Notes: generated by a model not told the origin, from the letters alone. 64,000 nucleotides of DNA from Pyxidicoccus xibeiensis (GCF_024198175.1 NZ_JAJVKV010000016.1:62001-126000), one strand, 5' to 3'; shown: positions 1 through 9,226, counted from the stretch's first letter. Numbers and translations are program-made.

Positions 1-735
1 CCGGCCTGGCGCGCCATCACCGTGCGCCAGTTCCTGGCGCACTCGAGCGGCATCGGGGACAAGACCGGCAAACCGGCCACCTGGAAGGAGGCGCTCGCCA
101 ACTACTCAGGAGTGCCGCTCACCTTCGACCCGGGCACGCGCAACGACTACACCAACTTCAACTACGTGGTGGTCGGCAGGCTGGTGGAGTCGGCCAGCGG
201 CCGGCCCTTCGTCACCTTCATGCGCGAGGACGTCTGGCGTCCCCTGGGCATGGTGGACACGGGCTACCCGGCCACCGCGCGCAACCTCGCCACCGGCCAC
301 GAGCTGAAGAAGGGCGCCTGGCGGGAGATGCTCCCCGAGCCCCAGGGCCTCTACGGCGTGCCCTCCGGGTTCCTCTCCACGACGCTGGATGACCTGGTGC
401 GGCTGCACGCCGCCCTCGAGCGCAACGCCGCGCTCGACGCGGCCACGCGCGAGGAGATGCTCACGCCCTACCCGGCGGAGAAGAAGCGCGGCGCTGGCAT
501 GGTGCTCGGCTGGAACGCGAGCCGGGTGGGTGGGCGCAAGGGCACGCTCGTCGTCAGCAAGAACGGCGCGGCGGACGGCTTCTCCAGCCTCTTCACCTGG
601 CTGCCCGGCCGCGGCGACGCGGTCATCGTGGTGGTCAACCGCAAGGGCGAGGGCGTGGAGACAGCACGCATCGTGGCGCTGCTGGTAGAGGCGGCCTTCG
701 GGCTCGAGCTGCGCGCGCTGGGAGAGGAGGGCTGA
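1..735 (+). CDS. Serine hydrolase (class C beta-lactamase/DD-peptidase-like), 5' end outside the window
   Basis: The reading frame is open from base 1, so the N-terminus and the SxxK nucleophile motif lie upstream of the window. The visible part begins with ITVRQFLAHSSGIGD, the conserved segment after the nucleophile in the beta-lactamase-related serine hydrolase family. It continues with YTNFNY, which supplies the YxN motif. A later GAADGF segment sits where the family usually has its HxG/KTG motif, but it is not a clean match. The family includes penicillin-binding proteins, esterases and D-aminopeptidases, so the substrate cannot be named. The stop is at 733-735. The GTG at base 22 is an internal valine, not a start. 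Confidence 0.85.
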   Translation, partial: PAWRAITVRQFLAHSSGIGDKTGKPATWKEALANYSGVPLTFDPGTRNDYTNFNYVVVGRLVESASGRPFVTFMREDVWRPLGMVDTGYPATARNLATGHELKKGAWREMLPEPQGLYGVPSGFLSTTLDDLVRLHAALERNAALDAATREEMLTPYPAEKKRGAGMVLGWNASRVGGRKGTLVVSKNGAADGFSSLFTWLPGRGDAVIVVVNRKGEGVETARIVALLVEAAFGLELRALGEEG

Positions 736-903
736 GGAGGCGGGTCTTCCAGTCCGTCCAGCCCCGCTGCGGCTGCGTCTGCAAGCGAGGTAGGCCGCCG
801 CGAGCCGGATGAACACCGGCGCGTGGCTGGCGCATGGTTCGCCAGGGCCTCGAAGGGCATCGAGAGCGGATACCCCTGGGTCATCCAGGAGTAGTCCGGC
901 GGC

Positions 904-1500
904 TCAGCCCGAGACAGCGCGGCGCGAAGCGGGGCGTCGCGTGTGGCGAACGACGAGCTCGAGGAGCCTCGGGTGCTTCTCGAGCAGATTCACCCTGTGC
1001 GCCATGTGGAGAACGGACGCCAGGAGCACGTCAGCGGCGGAGAAGGCGTCTCCCGCGACGAACTCCCTTCCGCCCACCGCCTCGTCGAGGACCGTGAGCA
1101 CCTTCTCCAGGTGGACGCGCTGCTCCGAGAGGTCGCGCCGCTGTGCCTCGGGCAGCTCGGCGTTGCGCAGGTGCTCGAGGACCTGCGGCTCGAGCGTCAC
1201 CTGGGCGAAGAGCATCCACTGGAGATAGGGAGCGCGCTCCGCTGAGCCAGGCGCGGGCGCCAGGTGCTTCTCCGGAAAGCGGTCCGCCAGGTAGAGGCAG
1301 ATAGCAGTCGAGTCGAAGAGCCGGGTGTCTCCATCCACCAGCACCGGCAGCTCGCCGAAGGGTTGCAACGCCCGGTACTCCGGCGTGTCCTGCTCGTGCT
1401 TCGAAAGGTCGAGCCGCACCAGCTCATAGGGAATCCCCAGCTCTTCGAGGAGCCAGCGGGCCCGGGTGGCGCGCGTCCGGAGGGCGAAATAGAGCTTCAT
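904..1500 (-). CDS. Glutathione S-transferase
   Basis: This 198-residue protein has the cytosolic GST layout. An N-terminal thioredoxin-like domain (about residues 1-80) contains FGELPVLVDGD, with the cis-proline that binds glutathione, and DSTAICLYLADRFP, where the Asp-Ser pair contacts the gamma-glutamyl group. An all-helical C-terminal domain follows. Such enzymes conjugate glutathione or act as reductases in the cytoplasm. The gene is divergent from a LysR regulator at 1605, the usual arrangement for a regulator controlling its neighbour. An inverted repeat lies just upstream of its start. ATG at 1500 is the only sensible start because the thioredoxin fold begins at once (MKLYFALRTRATRARWLLEE). 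Confidence 0.9.
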   Translation of the reverse strand: MKLYFALRTRATRARWLLEELGIPYELVRLDLSKHEQDTPEYRALQPFGELPVLVDGDTRLFDSTAICLYLADRFPEKHLAPAPGSAERAPYLQWMLFAQVTLEPQVLEHLRNAELPEAQRRDLSEQRVHLEKVLTVLDEAVGGREFVAGDAFSAADVLLASVLHMAHRVNLLEKHPRLLELVVRHTRRPASRRAVSG

Positions 1501-1515
1501 GGAAGGCTCCTGCGA

Positions 1516-1535
1516 GTGAGCGGTGAGGCGCTCAC
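1516..1535. promoter_or_regulatory. Inverted repeat between GST and LysR genes, candidate operator
   Basis: GTGAGCG and CGCTCAC form perfect 7-base arms around a 6-base spacer. The site is 15 bases upstream of the GST start codon and 70 bases upstream of the LysR start. A LysR dimer site or an mRNA hairpin would both fit. There is no evidence beyond symmetry and position. Confidence 0.35.
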
Positions 1536-1604
1536 CATCCCTTCATCCGCCCCGCGGGACAATGCGCGCACCCCGGACGCTTTGTCAGGCTAGGCTTGAC
1601 AGTC

Positions 1605-2540
1605 ATGATCTCACCCGCCGACATGGTCCTGTTCGCAGCGGTCGTTCGCGAGGGCAGCTTCACCGGGGCGGCGCGCCGGTTTGGCATCACCAAGCAGAGC
1701 GTCAGTGAGCGCATCGGCAACCTGGAGGCGCGGCTCGGCGTCAGGCTCCTCGAGCGAACGACGCGCCGGCTGCGCGTCACAGGCTCGGGAGCGAGCTACT
1801 ACGAGCGGTGTGCCGAGATCGCCACGCAGATTGACGAGGCCAACAACGAAGTGCAGCGACGCCAGTCGGAGCCGGTGGGGCTGCTGCGCGTTTCCGCGCC
1901 CGTGTTCTACGGACGCCGCTACCTGGCCCCCGTGGTGCTGGAGTTCCTCGCCCGCTACCCCGAAGTGAGGGTGGAGCTCGTGCTGAGCAACCGCCGAGCC
2001 GACCTGTTGTTCGAGGAGGGGTTCGACGTCGCCGTGCACATCGGTCGGCTCGACGACTCGTCGCTCGTGGCGAGGAAGGTGGGCGAGGGCGCCGTCCACT
2101 TCGTTGCGAGCCCCGCCTTCCTGTCGAGGCACGGTACCCCCACCGCCCGAGAGCTCGGCTCGGCCCGGTGTGTGGCGCTCAGTGCCTTCGAGACGTGGGT
2201 GGTGGGCGGCGTGAAGGCGCGAATCGAGCCCGTCCTGATGGTGAACGACTTCGAGGTGGCGTGCGACGCGGCCATCGCCGGAGTCGGAATCGCGCGCGTC
2301 CCCGCGGCGCTGTGCCGCGACGCGGTCCGTGACGGCCGGCTGAAGGTGCTCTTCGCCCAGGAGCCCCCACTGCTGCTACCGGTCTACGCCGTCTACCCGA
2401 GCCGGCGGAACGTTCCGGAAAAGGTCCGACGCTTCGTGGACGCGCTGGCCACCCTCGTCCAGCCGATGTTGCCGCTGCCTCCCAGGGCGACGGGGCGCAC
2501 CAGGAAGTTGCAGCCGGGGGCGCGTGGGCCCAGAGCCTGA
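1605..2540 (+). CDS. LysR-family transcriptional regulator
   Basis: The 311-residue protein starts with a winged helix-turn-helix (about residues 4-62, including GSFTGAARRFGITKQSVSER). The periplasmic-binding-protein-like effector domain follows, with EPVGLLRVSAPVFYGRR at its start and DVAVHIGRLDDSSLVARKVG in the middle, typical of the CrgA/PA2383-like branch. It is divergent from the GST gene and probably controls it. The frame could begin at TTG 1596, but ATG 1605 puts the domain at the usual distance from the N-terminus and is preferred. The inducer is unknown. Confidence 0.9.
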   Translation: MISPADMVLFAAVVREGSFTGAARRFGITKQSVSERIGNLEARLGVRLLERTTRRLRVTGSGASYYERCAEIATQIDEANNEVQRRQSEPVGLLRVSAPVFYGRRYLAPVVLEFLARYPEVRVELVLSNRRADLLFEEGFDVAVHIGRLDDSSLVARKVGEGAVHFVASPAFLSRHGTPTARELGSARCVALSAFETWVVGGVKARIEPVLMVNDFEVACDAAIAGVGIARVPAALCRDAVRDGRLKVLFAQEPPLLLPVYAVYPSRRNVPEKVRRFVDALATLVQPMLPLPPRATGRTRKLQPGARGPRA

Positions 2541-2694
2541 GCCTGGGGCGGCATGATGACCGTGGGAGATTTCCAGAACGAGAAACACAAGAGTCGATGC
2601 GCTCGGGCAAATCCTGGAGGTCACCCGTGAAGCGCAGGTGGCAACAGAGGAGGGTCGCAACGATGGCGATGGCCGTGCTGGCGGCAACACACTC

Positions 2695-3060
2695 CTAGCA
2701 GGGCCCGCAGCGTCTTCCGTCGCTGTAGGAGTTGCAGCACTGCGCGCTGCTGGCGCAGTCCGCTCCGCTCGAGCAGCTCGAGCGGCAGACCCCTCCGTTG
2801 CAGTTCCCCTTGCAGCAGTCTCCGCTGACCGAGCAGGAGCTTCCCTCGCTCTCGCACTGGCCCGAGGAGTAGCACTCCGTCCCGAAGCACGCTCCGTCGA
2901 GGCAGTAGAGCGCCCCGGGGCAGTCATAGTCGTCGAGGCAGGAGTTGTTGCATCCGACGGGCCCGTCGCTGTCGGCAGAGGTGTCACAGCCCGCCAGTGC
3001 GAGCGCAGCCACAAGCCACAGGTTCGACAACAGTCTACGTGCGCAGGTTGAGAGGCTCAT
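2695..3060 (-). CDS. Small cysteine-rich lipoprotein
   Basis: This 121-residue protein has a lipoprotein signal peptide ending in LALAGC, so it should be lipidated and envelope-anchored. The mature part is packed with about 20 cysteines in short repeated units (for example GSSCSVSGDCCKGNCNGG and GADCASSAQCC), suggesting a disulfide-knotted, metal-free secreted domain like those common in myxobacterial lipoproteins. No enzyme motif is visible. The start at 3060 is supported by the signal peptide directly after it. It stands alone between two plus-strand genes, so no operon partner helps with function. Confidence 0.75.
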   Translation of the reverse strand: MSLSTCARRLLSNLWLVAALALAGCDTSADSDGPVGCNNSCLDDYDCPGALYCLDGACFGTECYSSGQCESEGSSCSVSGDCCKGNCNGGVCRSSCSSGADCASSAQCCNSYSDGRRCGPC

Positions 3061-3299
3061 GTCAGGTCCCGGTGGAATGGTCGGAAGGTGTGAACGTCCT
3101 GGGGGCGGACGCGTCGTAGGATAGCTGGAGCGGACCCGATGATGTCAGCCGCACCGGCGGTTTCCGCCTCCAAGCCAGCGAGCAGCGTTGCAAGGAGCGC
3201 TCGGCCGCGAGCAGGCCGAGCGCGCGGTCGACTGCTGTGGCGCAGGGGACAGGTACTTCTCTCTCTGGCAAATGGCCAGCAGGGGGTATGAGGAACCCC

Positions 3300-3782
3300 A
3301 TGAGCGAAGAGAGCACGCCTGCTGAACCCGAAGTGATGGAGCCCACGTTCTGGCGGAAGAACGGCTGGTCAGCCAGGGTCATCAAGAACGAGGAGGACGA
3401 CGGCTGGGCCGTGGAGATCCGCAAGCAGGGCATCGCCGAGCCCGTCCTCATCAGCCCGTGGGTGATGGGCCGCGACAAGAAGAACCCCAAGCCCTTCGAT
3501 GGGCCGGCGTTCGCGACCTTCGTGAAGACGGCCTCGGAGGTGCTCGACCGCTCCGCGCGACAGCGCGACCAGGCCATGACCAAGAAGCTCTCCATCGCCT
3601 GGGAGGGCCGCTGGTACGAGGTCCGGCTCGAGCTCGTGGCCGATGAGTATGAGCCCCACGCGCTGCTGTCGGCCATCGACGACGCGGGCGCCACCGTCGC
3701 GAAGCATCGCGTGGCCGCGAACTTCAAGTTCAACCGAGACACCGCCAACACGTGGGTGCGCGAAGGCTTCCCCGAGCCCTGA
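3300..3782 (+). CDS. Conserved hypothetical protein
   Basis: I do not recognise a named domain. The 160-residue product is soluble, without signal peptide or membrane segment, and has many charged and aromatic residues (EPTFWRKNGWSARVIKNEED near the N-terminus). It looks like a small alpha/beta protein. The frame extends up to 3237, but ATG 3300 is preceded by GAGGA at 5-base spacing, whereas the upstream part is low-complexity. It is followed 108 bases later by a metallopeptidase gene on the same strand; co-expression is possible but not shown. Confidence 0.7.
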   Translation: MSEESTPAEPEVMEPTFWRKNGWSARVIKNEEDDGWAVEIRKQGIAEPVLISPWVMGRDKKNPKPFDGPAFATFVKTASEVLDRSARQRDQAMTKKLSIAWEGRWYEVRLELVADEYEPHALLSAIDDAGATVAKHRVAANFKFNRDTANTWVREGFPEP

Positions 3783-3890
3783 GCTGGCGGTCCTCGATGA
3801 CCCGGCCCAGGGTGAGGACCGGGTGGCGCTGTCGCGCCGGGTGTAACCCTTTTCGGGCGGAGTGCGTACTGGGGCGAAAGGAGAGCCGCC

Positions 3891-4871
3891 ATGCTCACGA
3901 AGCTCCAGAGCCGCCTTCGCCAGTTCACCTCTGTCGCTCCGCCACCGCCCAAGTCCCAGCTCCAGGCCCAGAAGGGCCTCGGCAAGCCCGGCCCCGACGC
4001 CATGTCGACGCCCCAGCTCACCGAGTCCCGGAACCCGGCGCTGCGGACGCTCGGCGGCGACAGCCTGTTCGAGACGACCCGGTCGAGGGCGGGTGAGAAG
4101 GCGGGGCAGCTCTTCCAGATGCGCGGCCCCGGCGGCCTGGAGAAGCAGGACCCGGCGGAGCTCCGGGAGCAGGCCGTGGAGGAGGCCATCGCCGGGAAGG
4201 GCAAGCCGGTGGACTTCGTCAACTCCGACGGGAAGACGGAGCAGGTCGCCATCTTCCAGGTGCCGTTCGCTGGCGAGGACACCTACTTCGTCCGCGTGGG
4301 AGACGAGACCTTCCAGGTGGAGTTCCAGGGCGGCACGGACGCCGACCGCGAGGCCTTCCTCGCGCAGGTCATCGACTCGTACAGCGAGACGCCTCCCGAG
4401 CTTCGCAGCTCGCTCCAGAAGGTCGTCGTCACGCCGGACCAGGGCCCGGAGACCGCCACGGGGAACCGGGCGGCGGCGACCGCGGGCGACGGCACCATCA
4501 CCTTCTACGACGACGGCCGGCACCTGTCCGAGGACATCTTCCACCACGAGCTGGGCCACCTCATCGGCCGGCAGCAGGAGGAGAAGGACGACGGCTTCTG
4601 GACGGACCTGGGCGAGGTCTTCACCGGCGAGCCGCCCCCCGTCCCCGACGGCTGGGACGAGGCGGCGATGGAAGACGAGAACTTCACCAGCGGGTACGCC
4701 GAGACGGACTACAAGCGGGACGGGAACTACACCGAGGACTTCGCCGAGGCTTGGAAGCTGTACATGGCGGCCATCGACGGAGGGCCCGAGAAGCTGGCCG
4801 AGTTCAGGGAGATGTACCCGGAGCGCGCGGAGATTCTCGAGGACATCTACCCGCCTCCCGAGCAGGACTGA
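3891..4871 (+). CDS. Putative zinc metallopeptidase (HELGH), no signal peptide
   Basis: The 326-residue protein carries HELGH at residues 219-223, the HExxH zinc site with its catalytic glutamate. A downstream EDFAEAWKLY (Glu at about 286) probably supplies the third zinc ligand, as in gluzincin and lethal-factor-like proteases. The first 60 residues are proline-, glutamine- and glycine-rich and look disordered, and no signal peptide or transmembrane segment is present. A long linker with several beta-like stretches (residues 90-200) precedes the catalytic site. The start has a good AGGAGA ribosome binding site. Polymorphic-toxin effectors exported by contractile systems often have this make-up, but no delivery gene is adjacent. 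The target is unknown. Confidence 0.7.
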   Translation: MLTKLQSRLRQFTSVAPPPPKSQLQAQKGLGKPGPDAMSTPQLTESRNPALRTLGGDSLFETTRSRAGEKAGQLFQMRGPGGLEKQDPAELREQAVEEAIAGKGKPVDFVNSDGKTEQVAIFQVPFAGEDTYFVRVGDETFQVEFQGGTDADREAFLAQVIDSYSETPPELRSSLQKVVVTPDQGPETATGNRAAATAGDGTITFYDDGRHLSEDIFHHELGHLIGRQQEEKDDGFWTDLGEVFTGEPPPVPDGWDEAAMEDENFTSGYAETDYKRDGNYTEDFAEAWKLYMAAIDGGPEKLAEFREMYPERAEILEDIYPPPEQD

Positions 4872-4931
4872 GACGCCGCAATGGCTGGCGGTGCTCGACG
4901 GGGGAGCTCGTACCCTCGCCCCAGCCGCTGA

Positions 4932-6368
4932 CTATGGACTGTCGTCGGGCGCCGCGGGGCCTGAGGTGGCGGGGCGTGGCGGAGTCATGACGGGTTGGTA
5001 GCACGCGCCCCTGTATTCAAAGCCGCCCCAATCAGCACAGTCCTTCAGGTCCACGGGCAGCTTCGTCCAACAACCGCCGTTGATGACGACCTGCACCTTG
5101 CCGGGGCAGCGGCCCCTGGCGTCCGGACGCCGCTGCCCTGGGATGGGTTTCGATGGCAGGTTTACCGCGATAGAGGACCACACGGAGGGGGCTCGCTCGG
5201 GCTCCACCGGTGCCGTCAGCACGGAGTCCCCGAGGGCCACGGTGCCGCCATCCCTGGACTCTTCCTCCTCCACGAGGTGGGCCGCCGCGGGCTCCTCGGA
5301 GCGACTCACCCTCAGCAGCCCCCCGGCGCTCAGCGCCAGTGCGCCTGCGAGGCCGGCGGCCGCGAGCCGGGGCCACCTCGCCACGCGAGGAGGGGGACGC
5401 ACCGTGACGCGCTGGGGGAGGGGAAAGAGGCCCGCGGGCCGTGGCTCTTCTCCCGTGAGGAGCGGCACGTCCGCCTCGCGTCCGGCGTTGCGCGCTGCCT
5501 GCTCCAGCGCTTCGGCCACCTCTCGCGCGCTTCCTCGCGCTTCAGGGAGGGGCGAGAGCAGCCGGGCCACCAGCGCGCTCAATTCCGGAATGCAGCGGGG
5601 GTTGCAGACTCGCGCCGTCCAGTGCGCCAGCTCCTCGGGGCGCCAGAGCCAGGCATCGTCATCCATCGGGTGCGCCGACGGGGGGTACTTCTCGGTGACC
5701 AGGCGATAGGCGGTGACACCCAGGGCGAAGAGGTCATCCGCGGGCCCCGGTGCATATGCGACGGCCGGGGGCTTGCGGGCGCGGAGGAAGAAGCGCCACG
5801 CCTCGGGCGAGCGGTAGGGCGGGGTGCCGGGTGGAAAGGGGTGCAGGGTCAGCGTGGCGGCCCCCAGGTGGTGTCCAGAGCCGAAGTCCAGCAGGAAGGG
5901 CTGAGCGTCCGTGCTCCGGACGCGGATGTTGTCGCCCTTCACGTCGCGGTGGAGGCCACCGGCCGCGTGGGTGGCTTCCAGCGCTCGGGCCAGCTGAGCC
6001 AGAAGCCGAAGCACCTGCCGTGAAGACGGGCGCCAGGCCTGGGCCCACGCATAGAGCGACGGGCCTTCCACCCACTCCATGACGAGCCAGGCGTAGGAGA
6101 CGCCCTCGCGGGGCTGCCAGTCGCCATGGTCCAGCAGGCGGGGGACGGCGGGGTGGCGCAGGCGGCGGAGCAGCTCGGCCTCACGGAGGAAGCGCGCATC
6201 CCCCGGGTGCAGCGCCAGCTTGAGGGCCACGACGCCTGGAGTCCCGTCCACGCGCTGGGCCTGGTAGACGACGCCATTGGCGCCCCGGCCGCACTGCTCC
6301 AGCAGACACCACGGGCCGATGCGCGTCCCCGGGGGCAGGTTGGCCGGATTGAGGTGGTCAGGCTCCAT
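4932..6368 (-). CDS. Membrane-anchored Ser/Thr protein kinase
   Basis: Residues 20-310 form a Hanks-type kinase: glycine loop GRGANGVVY (27-35), ATP-anchoring lysine K50 in VVALKLA, catalytic HRDVKGDN from residue 140 and DFG at 161. All key residues are intact, so it should be active. A single hydrophobic segment at about 335-353 anchors it in the inner membrane. The periplasmic tail of about 125 residues is Glu/Pro-rich and contains four cysteines near the C-terminus (421-456 region) that could form disulfides and sense a signal. ATG 6368 is chosen because GAGGGA precedes it; the frame extends further upstream without support. It is divergent from a TPR gene. Confidence 0.9.
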   Translation of the reverse strand: MEPDHLNPANLPPGTRIGPWCLLEQCGRGANGVVYQAQRVDGTPGVVALKLALHPGDARFLREAELLRRLRHPAVPRLLDHGDWQPREGVSYAWLVMEWVEGPSLYAWAQAWRPSSRQVLRLLAQLARALEATHAAGGLHRDVKGDNIRVRSTDAQPFLLDFGSGHHLGAATLTLHPFPPGTPPYRSPEAWRFFLRARKPPAVAYAPGPADDLFALGVTAYRLVTEKYPPSAHPMDDDAWLWRPEELAHWTARVCNPRCIPELSALVARLLSPLPEARGSAREVAEALEQAARNAGREADVPLLTGEEPRPAGLFPLPQRVTVRPPPRVARWPRLAAAGLAGALALSAGGLLRVSRSEEPAAAHLVEEEESRDGGTVALGDSVLTAPVEPERAPSVWSSIAVNLPSKPIPGQRRPDARGRCPGKVQVVINGGCWTKLPVDLKDCADWGGFEYRGACYQPVMTPPRPATSGPAAPDDSP

Positions 6369-6472
6369 GAAGTCCCTCGTGACGCGCTCCGCACGGCGCA
6401 CGCGGAGACTACTCGCGAGGTAGTCAGACTCCAACGCCATCCACACCCTCCAACACAGGTCTGACCGCCGTC

Positions 6473-7138
6473 ATGCTGATGCGGGTTTCCCCGTCCCTGG
6501 TCGCCATGAACGCCACGAGACGAAGCAAGAGGGCTGCTCCCCGGACCGGCGCGGACCTGACGGCCGCCGAGCGCCGCCGCATCTCCCAACGGGTCGAGCG
6601 GTACTTCGCGAAGGAGCAATGGGCGGAGGTGGAGACCTTCCTCCGCGAAGTGCTACGCCGATGCCCCGAGGACCACTGGCTCCTCACGCAGCTGGCGGAG
6701 GCCGTCTACGCGCAGCGCCGGTACCGCGGGGCGCTTCAGCTTCAGCGAAAGGCTTACGGACTGGCCCCGAAGTGCCCACTGGTCCGCTTCGGACTGGCTA
6801 CGGCTGCCGCGGCCTGCGGTGAGACCCGGCAGGCCCGACGGCTCTTCCAGCTGCTGGCCCGGATGCGGCCCGAGACCCTGGCGACGGGGGAGTGCGGAGA
6901 GGGACTCCGGTGGTCGAGGGGGCTCATCGCGGACGCACATTACCGGCTCGGACGGCTCGCGGAGGATGAAGGCCGGAAGGCGGAGGCCCGGCGCCGTTAC
7001 CAGCGGTACCTCGAGCTGGTGGCGCGTCCCGCGCTCAGCAACGAGCGTCGGCGGAACGTCCAGGCCCGGCTGCGGGCCCTGGCGACGAGTCGTCGAGCGG
7101 GCCGAGGTGAAGCGCGACCTCCAGCCCTGCTTCGATGA
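6473..7138 (+). CDS. TPR-repeat protein
   Basis: The 221-residue product is almost wholly helical, with tetratricopeptide-like units between about residues 40 and 195 (WAEVETFLREVLRRCPEDHW, ALQLQRKAYGLAPKCP and ADHYRLGRL-type segments). It has an Arg/Lys-rich N-terminus and no signal peptide, so it is a cytoplasmic scaffold. TPR proteins bind partner proteins rather than catalyse. It is divergent from the Ser/Thr kinase with 104 bases between them and could be its partner, but that is only inference. ATG 6473 is used; ATG 6506 is an equally plausible start, and neither has a strong ribosome binding site. Confidence 0.7.
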   Translation: MLMRVSPSLVAMNATRRSKRAAPRTGADLTAAERRRISQRVERYFAKEQWAEVETFLREVLRRCPEDHWLLTQLAEAVYAQRRYRGALQLQRKAYGLAPKCPLVRFGLATAAAACGETRQARRLFQLLARMRPETLATGECGEGLRWSRGLIADAHYRLGRLAEDEGRKAEARRRYQRYLELVARPALSNERRRNVQARLRALATSRRAGRGEARPPALLR

Positions 7139-7292
7139 AAGGCCCGCGCCCTCGCCGACGCGGGCCCCTGCTTCGAGGATGGGCAGCTCCTGGTCCCACA
7201 CCGGGGAGACATCGCCCGCGGCGAACTGGAGATGGAGCTGCTGCCAGGACCTGGGCAGGACGGACCGCGACACGCGGTATCGTCGGACCGAC

Positions 7293-8336
7293 ATGCACAA
7301 ACAGCTTCCACTGCTGCTCTGCGCCCTGCTTGTGCCGGGCCTTGCCGCCACCGCCGTCGCCGCAACCAGGGAGGATGACAAGCTCCCGGGCCTCGTCTTC
7401 TACCACCATGACTGGGAGCTCACCTGCGCCAACACGCGCACCTGCTGGGCGGCGGGTTATCAGGCCGACACCGGCGGCACGCCGCCCGTCTCCGTTCTCC
7501 TCAAGCGGGACGCCGGGCCGGGCGCGGCGGTGACCGCGACCCTGGTGCTGGGGGATGAAAGCAGCGAGGCGCTCCCCGACACGCCCTTCAAGTTGAAGAT
7601 GCGCATCGATGGCAAGGAGGTCGGCGACATCGTCATGAAGAAGTCCGACACGCCCGACCTCTCCGCGCAGCAGACGACGGCGCTGCTGGCGGCGCTCCGC
7701 GGCAGCGGCACCCTCGAGTGGTCCCATGGCGAGCAGGTGTGGGCGCTCTCGAACAAGGGCGCTACCGCCGTGCTGCTGAAGATGGACGAATACCAGGGCC
7801 GCCTCGACACGCCCGGCGCGCTGGTCAGGAAGGGCACGAAGCCCGAGTCCAGCGTGCTGCCGCCGCTGCCACCGCTCGTGGTCAGGGCTCCGCCGCTCGC
7901 CAAGGCGAGGCCCGGCGACGCCAGGCTCGCCACCGACCCGGCCCTGCGCAAGGCGCTGCTCGCTGTAGGTGAGTGCGAGAAGCTCGCCGAGAACCCCGAG
8001 GCAGAGATCTCCATCTCCCGCCTCACCGACAAGAAGCTGCTCGCCTCCAGCGAGTGCTGGCTGGCCGCCTACAACGAAGGCAGCGGCTTCTGGGTCATCA
8101 ACGACAAGCCGCCCTATGCGCCCCAGCTCGTGACCGACAAGGGCGTCGAGTACGACGCCGGCGTCATCTCCGCCTCGCACAAGGGGCGCGGCATCGGCGA
8201 TTGCTGGGGCAGCAAGGAATGGACCTGGGACGGCAAGCGCTTCGTGCAGACCGCCGAGACCACCACTGGCATGTGTCGGGACATCAAGCCCGGCGGTCCG
8301 TGGAGCCTGCCGCGCATCGTGACCCAGCGACGCTGA
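7293..8336 (+). CDS. DUF1176-type secreted protein
   Basis: The 347-residue protein has a clear Sec signal peptide (LLLCALLVPGLAATAVAA), so it is exported. The mature part resembles DUF1176: an N-terminal DWELTCANTRTCWAAGYQ segment, two beta-rich halves and a conserved C-terminal GDCWGSKEWTWDG segment with paired cysteines. DUF1176 proteins are periplasmic and of unknown function. The frame is open far upstream, but the signal peptide fixes the start at ATG 7293. The gene follows the TPR gene by 154 bases on the same strand. Confidence 0.8.
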   Translation: MHKQLPLLLCALLVPGLAATAVAATREDDKLPGLVFYHHDWELTCANTRTCWAAGYQADTGGTPPVSVLLKRDAGPGAAVTATLVLGDESSEALPDTPFKLKMRIDGKEVGDIVMKKSDTPDLSAQQTTALLAALRGSGTLEWSHGEQVWALSNKGATAVLLKMDEYQGRLDTPGALVRKGTKPESSVLPPLPPLVVRAPPLAKARPGDARLATDPALRKALLAVGECEKLAENPEAEISISRLTDKKLLASSECWLAAYNEGSGFWVINDKPPYAPQLVTDKGVEYDAGVISASHKGRGIGDCWGSKEWTWDGKRFVQTAETTTGMCRDIKPGGPWSLPRIVTQRR

Positions 8337-8467
8337 GGCTCGCGAGTCAACCCGAGGCGCGGCGCCCGCGCCGCTCCCTCGCATCAGTGGCCGGCCGTCA
8401 CGCTTCCATCACTCCTGCTCCGTAGGGTGGCGTCAGCAGTCACCACCCCTTCAACGGAGAAGACCCC

Positions 8468-9226
8468 GTGCGCGTTGTCTCACGTCTTGCCGTACTCCCC
8501 CAACTGCTCGCTCTGTGTCTGTGCCTTTTAGGTGCTCAGGCCCTGGCGGGCTATGCGCCGGCACCCGACGGCTACGTCCTCATCAGCCTCGAAACGCAGG
8601 ACCGCCACCTGGTGGCGGGCGGTGCGAAGTTCTTCATCCCCTCTGCGCAGTGGGGTCTGTATTCCAGCCACCCCACGATGACATTGCCCAAGGCCACCGT
8701 CGACGCCGTCACCCGGCTGCCTTGGGACGGCACGCTGCTTCGCCAGCATGGCTACGCCGCTGTCTACGTCGCCATGGGAGGGATGTTCTGGTACATCCAG
8801 TCCCCGGCGGAGCTGGCCTACTGGGGTAACTGGGATACCATTAACAACATCCCGAATCATTCCTGGCAGGACCCTTTCCAGGACTACAACAACAAGGCCC
8901 TGGTGCGTGAGCGTTCAACGAACGAAGTCTATCTCTGGATTGCTGGCGCCAAGTTCCTCATCACCAACCCGTCGGACCTCGTCTTCTACGGCGGCGAGTC
9001 CAGCGTGAAGTCGGTTCCCCTGGGGGCACTGGCCAACATCACGAACGCGCCCTGGTGCGGAGCCGTGCTGCAGGAGCGCTCGGACAGCACCGCGTACCTG
9101 TTCGGGTACCGCAATACCCCCACCATCGCGAGGACCGCCAAGCCATGGACCCCGCATGGCTTCGTTCCGGACGGCGCACTCGCGCCCTTCCCGGTGATCT
9201 CCGGCGTCTACGACTGCATCGGGTAG
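8468..9226 (+). CDS. Secreted protein with three related repeats
   Basis: The 252-residue protein begins with a signal peptide ending near AQALAG and is probably secreted or periplasmic. The mature part has three related units, each a charged GTLLRQ-like lead followed by a hydrophobic pair of strands: YAAVYVAMGGMFWYIQSP, EVYLWIAGAKFLITNPSDL and a shorter STAYLFGYRNT. An earlier RHLVAGGAKFFIPSAQWG unit may be a fourth. The pattern suggests a beta-propeller-like or beta-solenoid binding module. No catalytic motif is seen. GTG 8468 is preceded by GGAG, and the signal peptide confirms it. A hairpin terminator follows at 9297. Confidence 0.75.
   Translation: MRVVSRLAVLPQLLALCLCLLGAQALAGYAPAPDGYVLISLETQDRHLVAGGAKFFIPSAQWGLYSSHPTMTLPKATVDAVTRLPWDGTLLRQHGYAAVYVAMGGMFWYIQSPAELAYWGNWDTINNIPNHSWQDPFQDYNNKALVRERSTNEVYLWIAGAKFLITNPSDLVFYGGESSVKSVPLGALANITNAPWCGAVLQERSDSTAYLFGYRNTPTIARTAKPWTPHGFVPDGALAPFPVISGVYDCIG

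Noticed and set aside
1..735. ATG/GTG start at base 22 as the gene start
   Set aside because: The frame is open upstream and conserved residues continue to base 1.
106..816. Long minus-strand frame opposite the first hydrolase
   Set aside because: Arg/Ala/His-rich shadow of the real gene; no domain.
8359..8374. GC-only hairpin after the DUF1176 gene
   Set aside because: Short and expected by chance in this composition.
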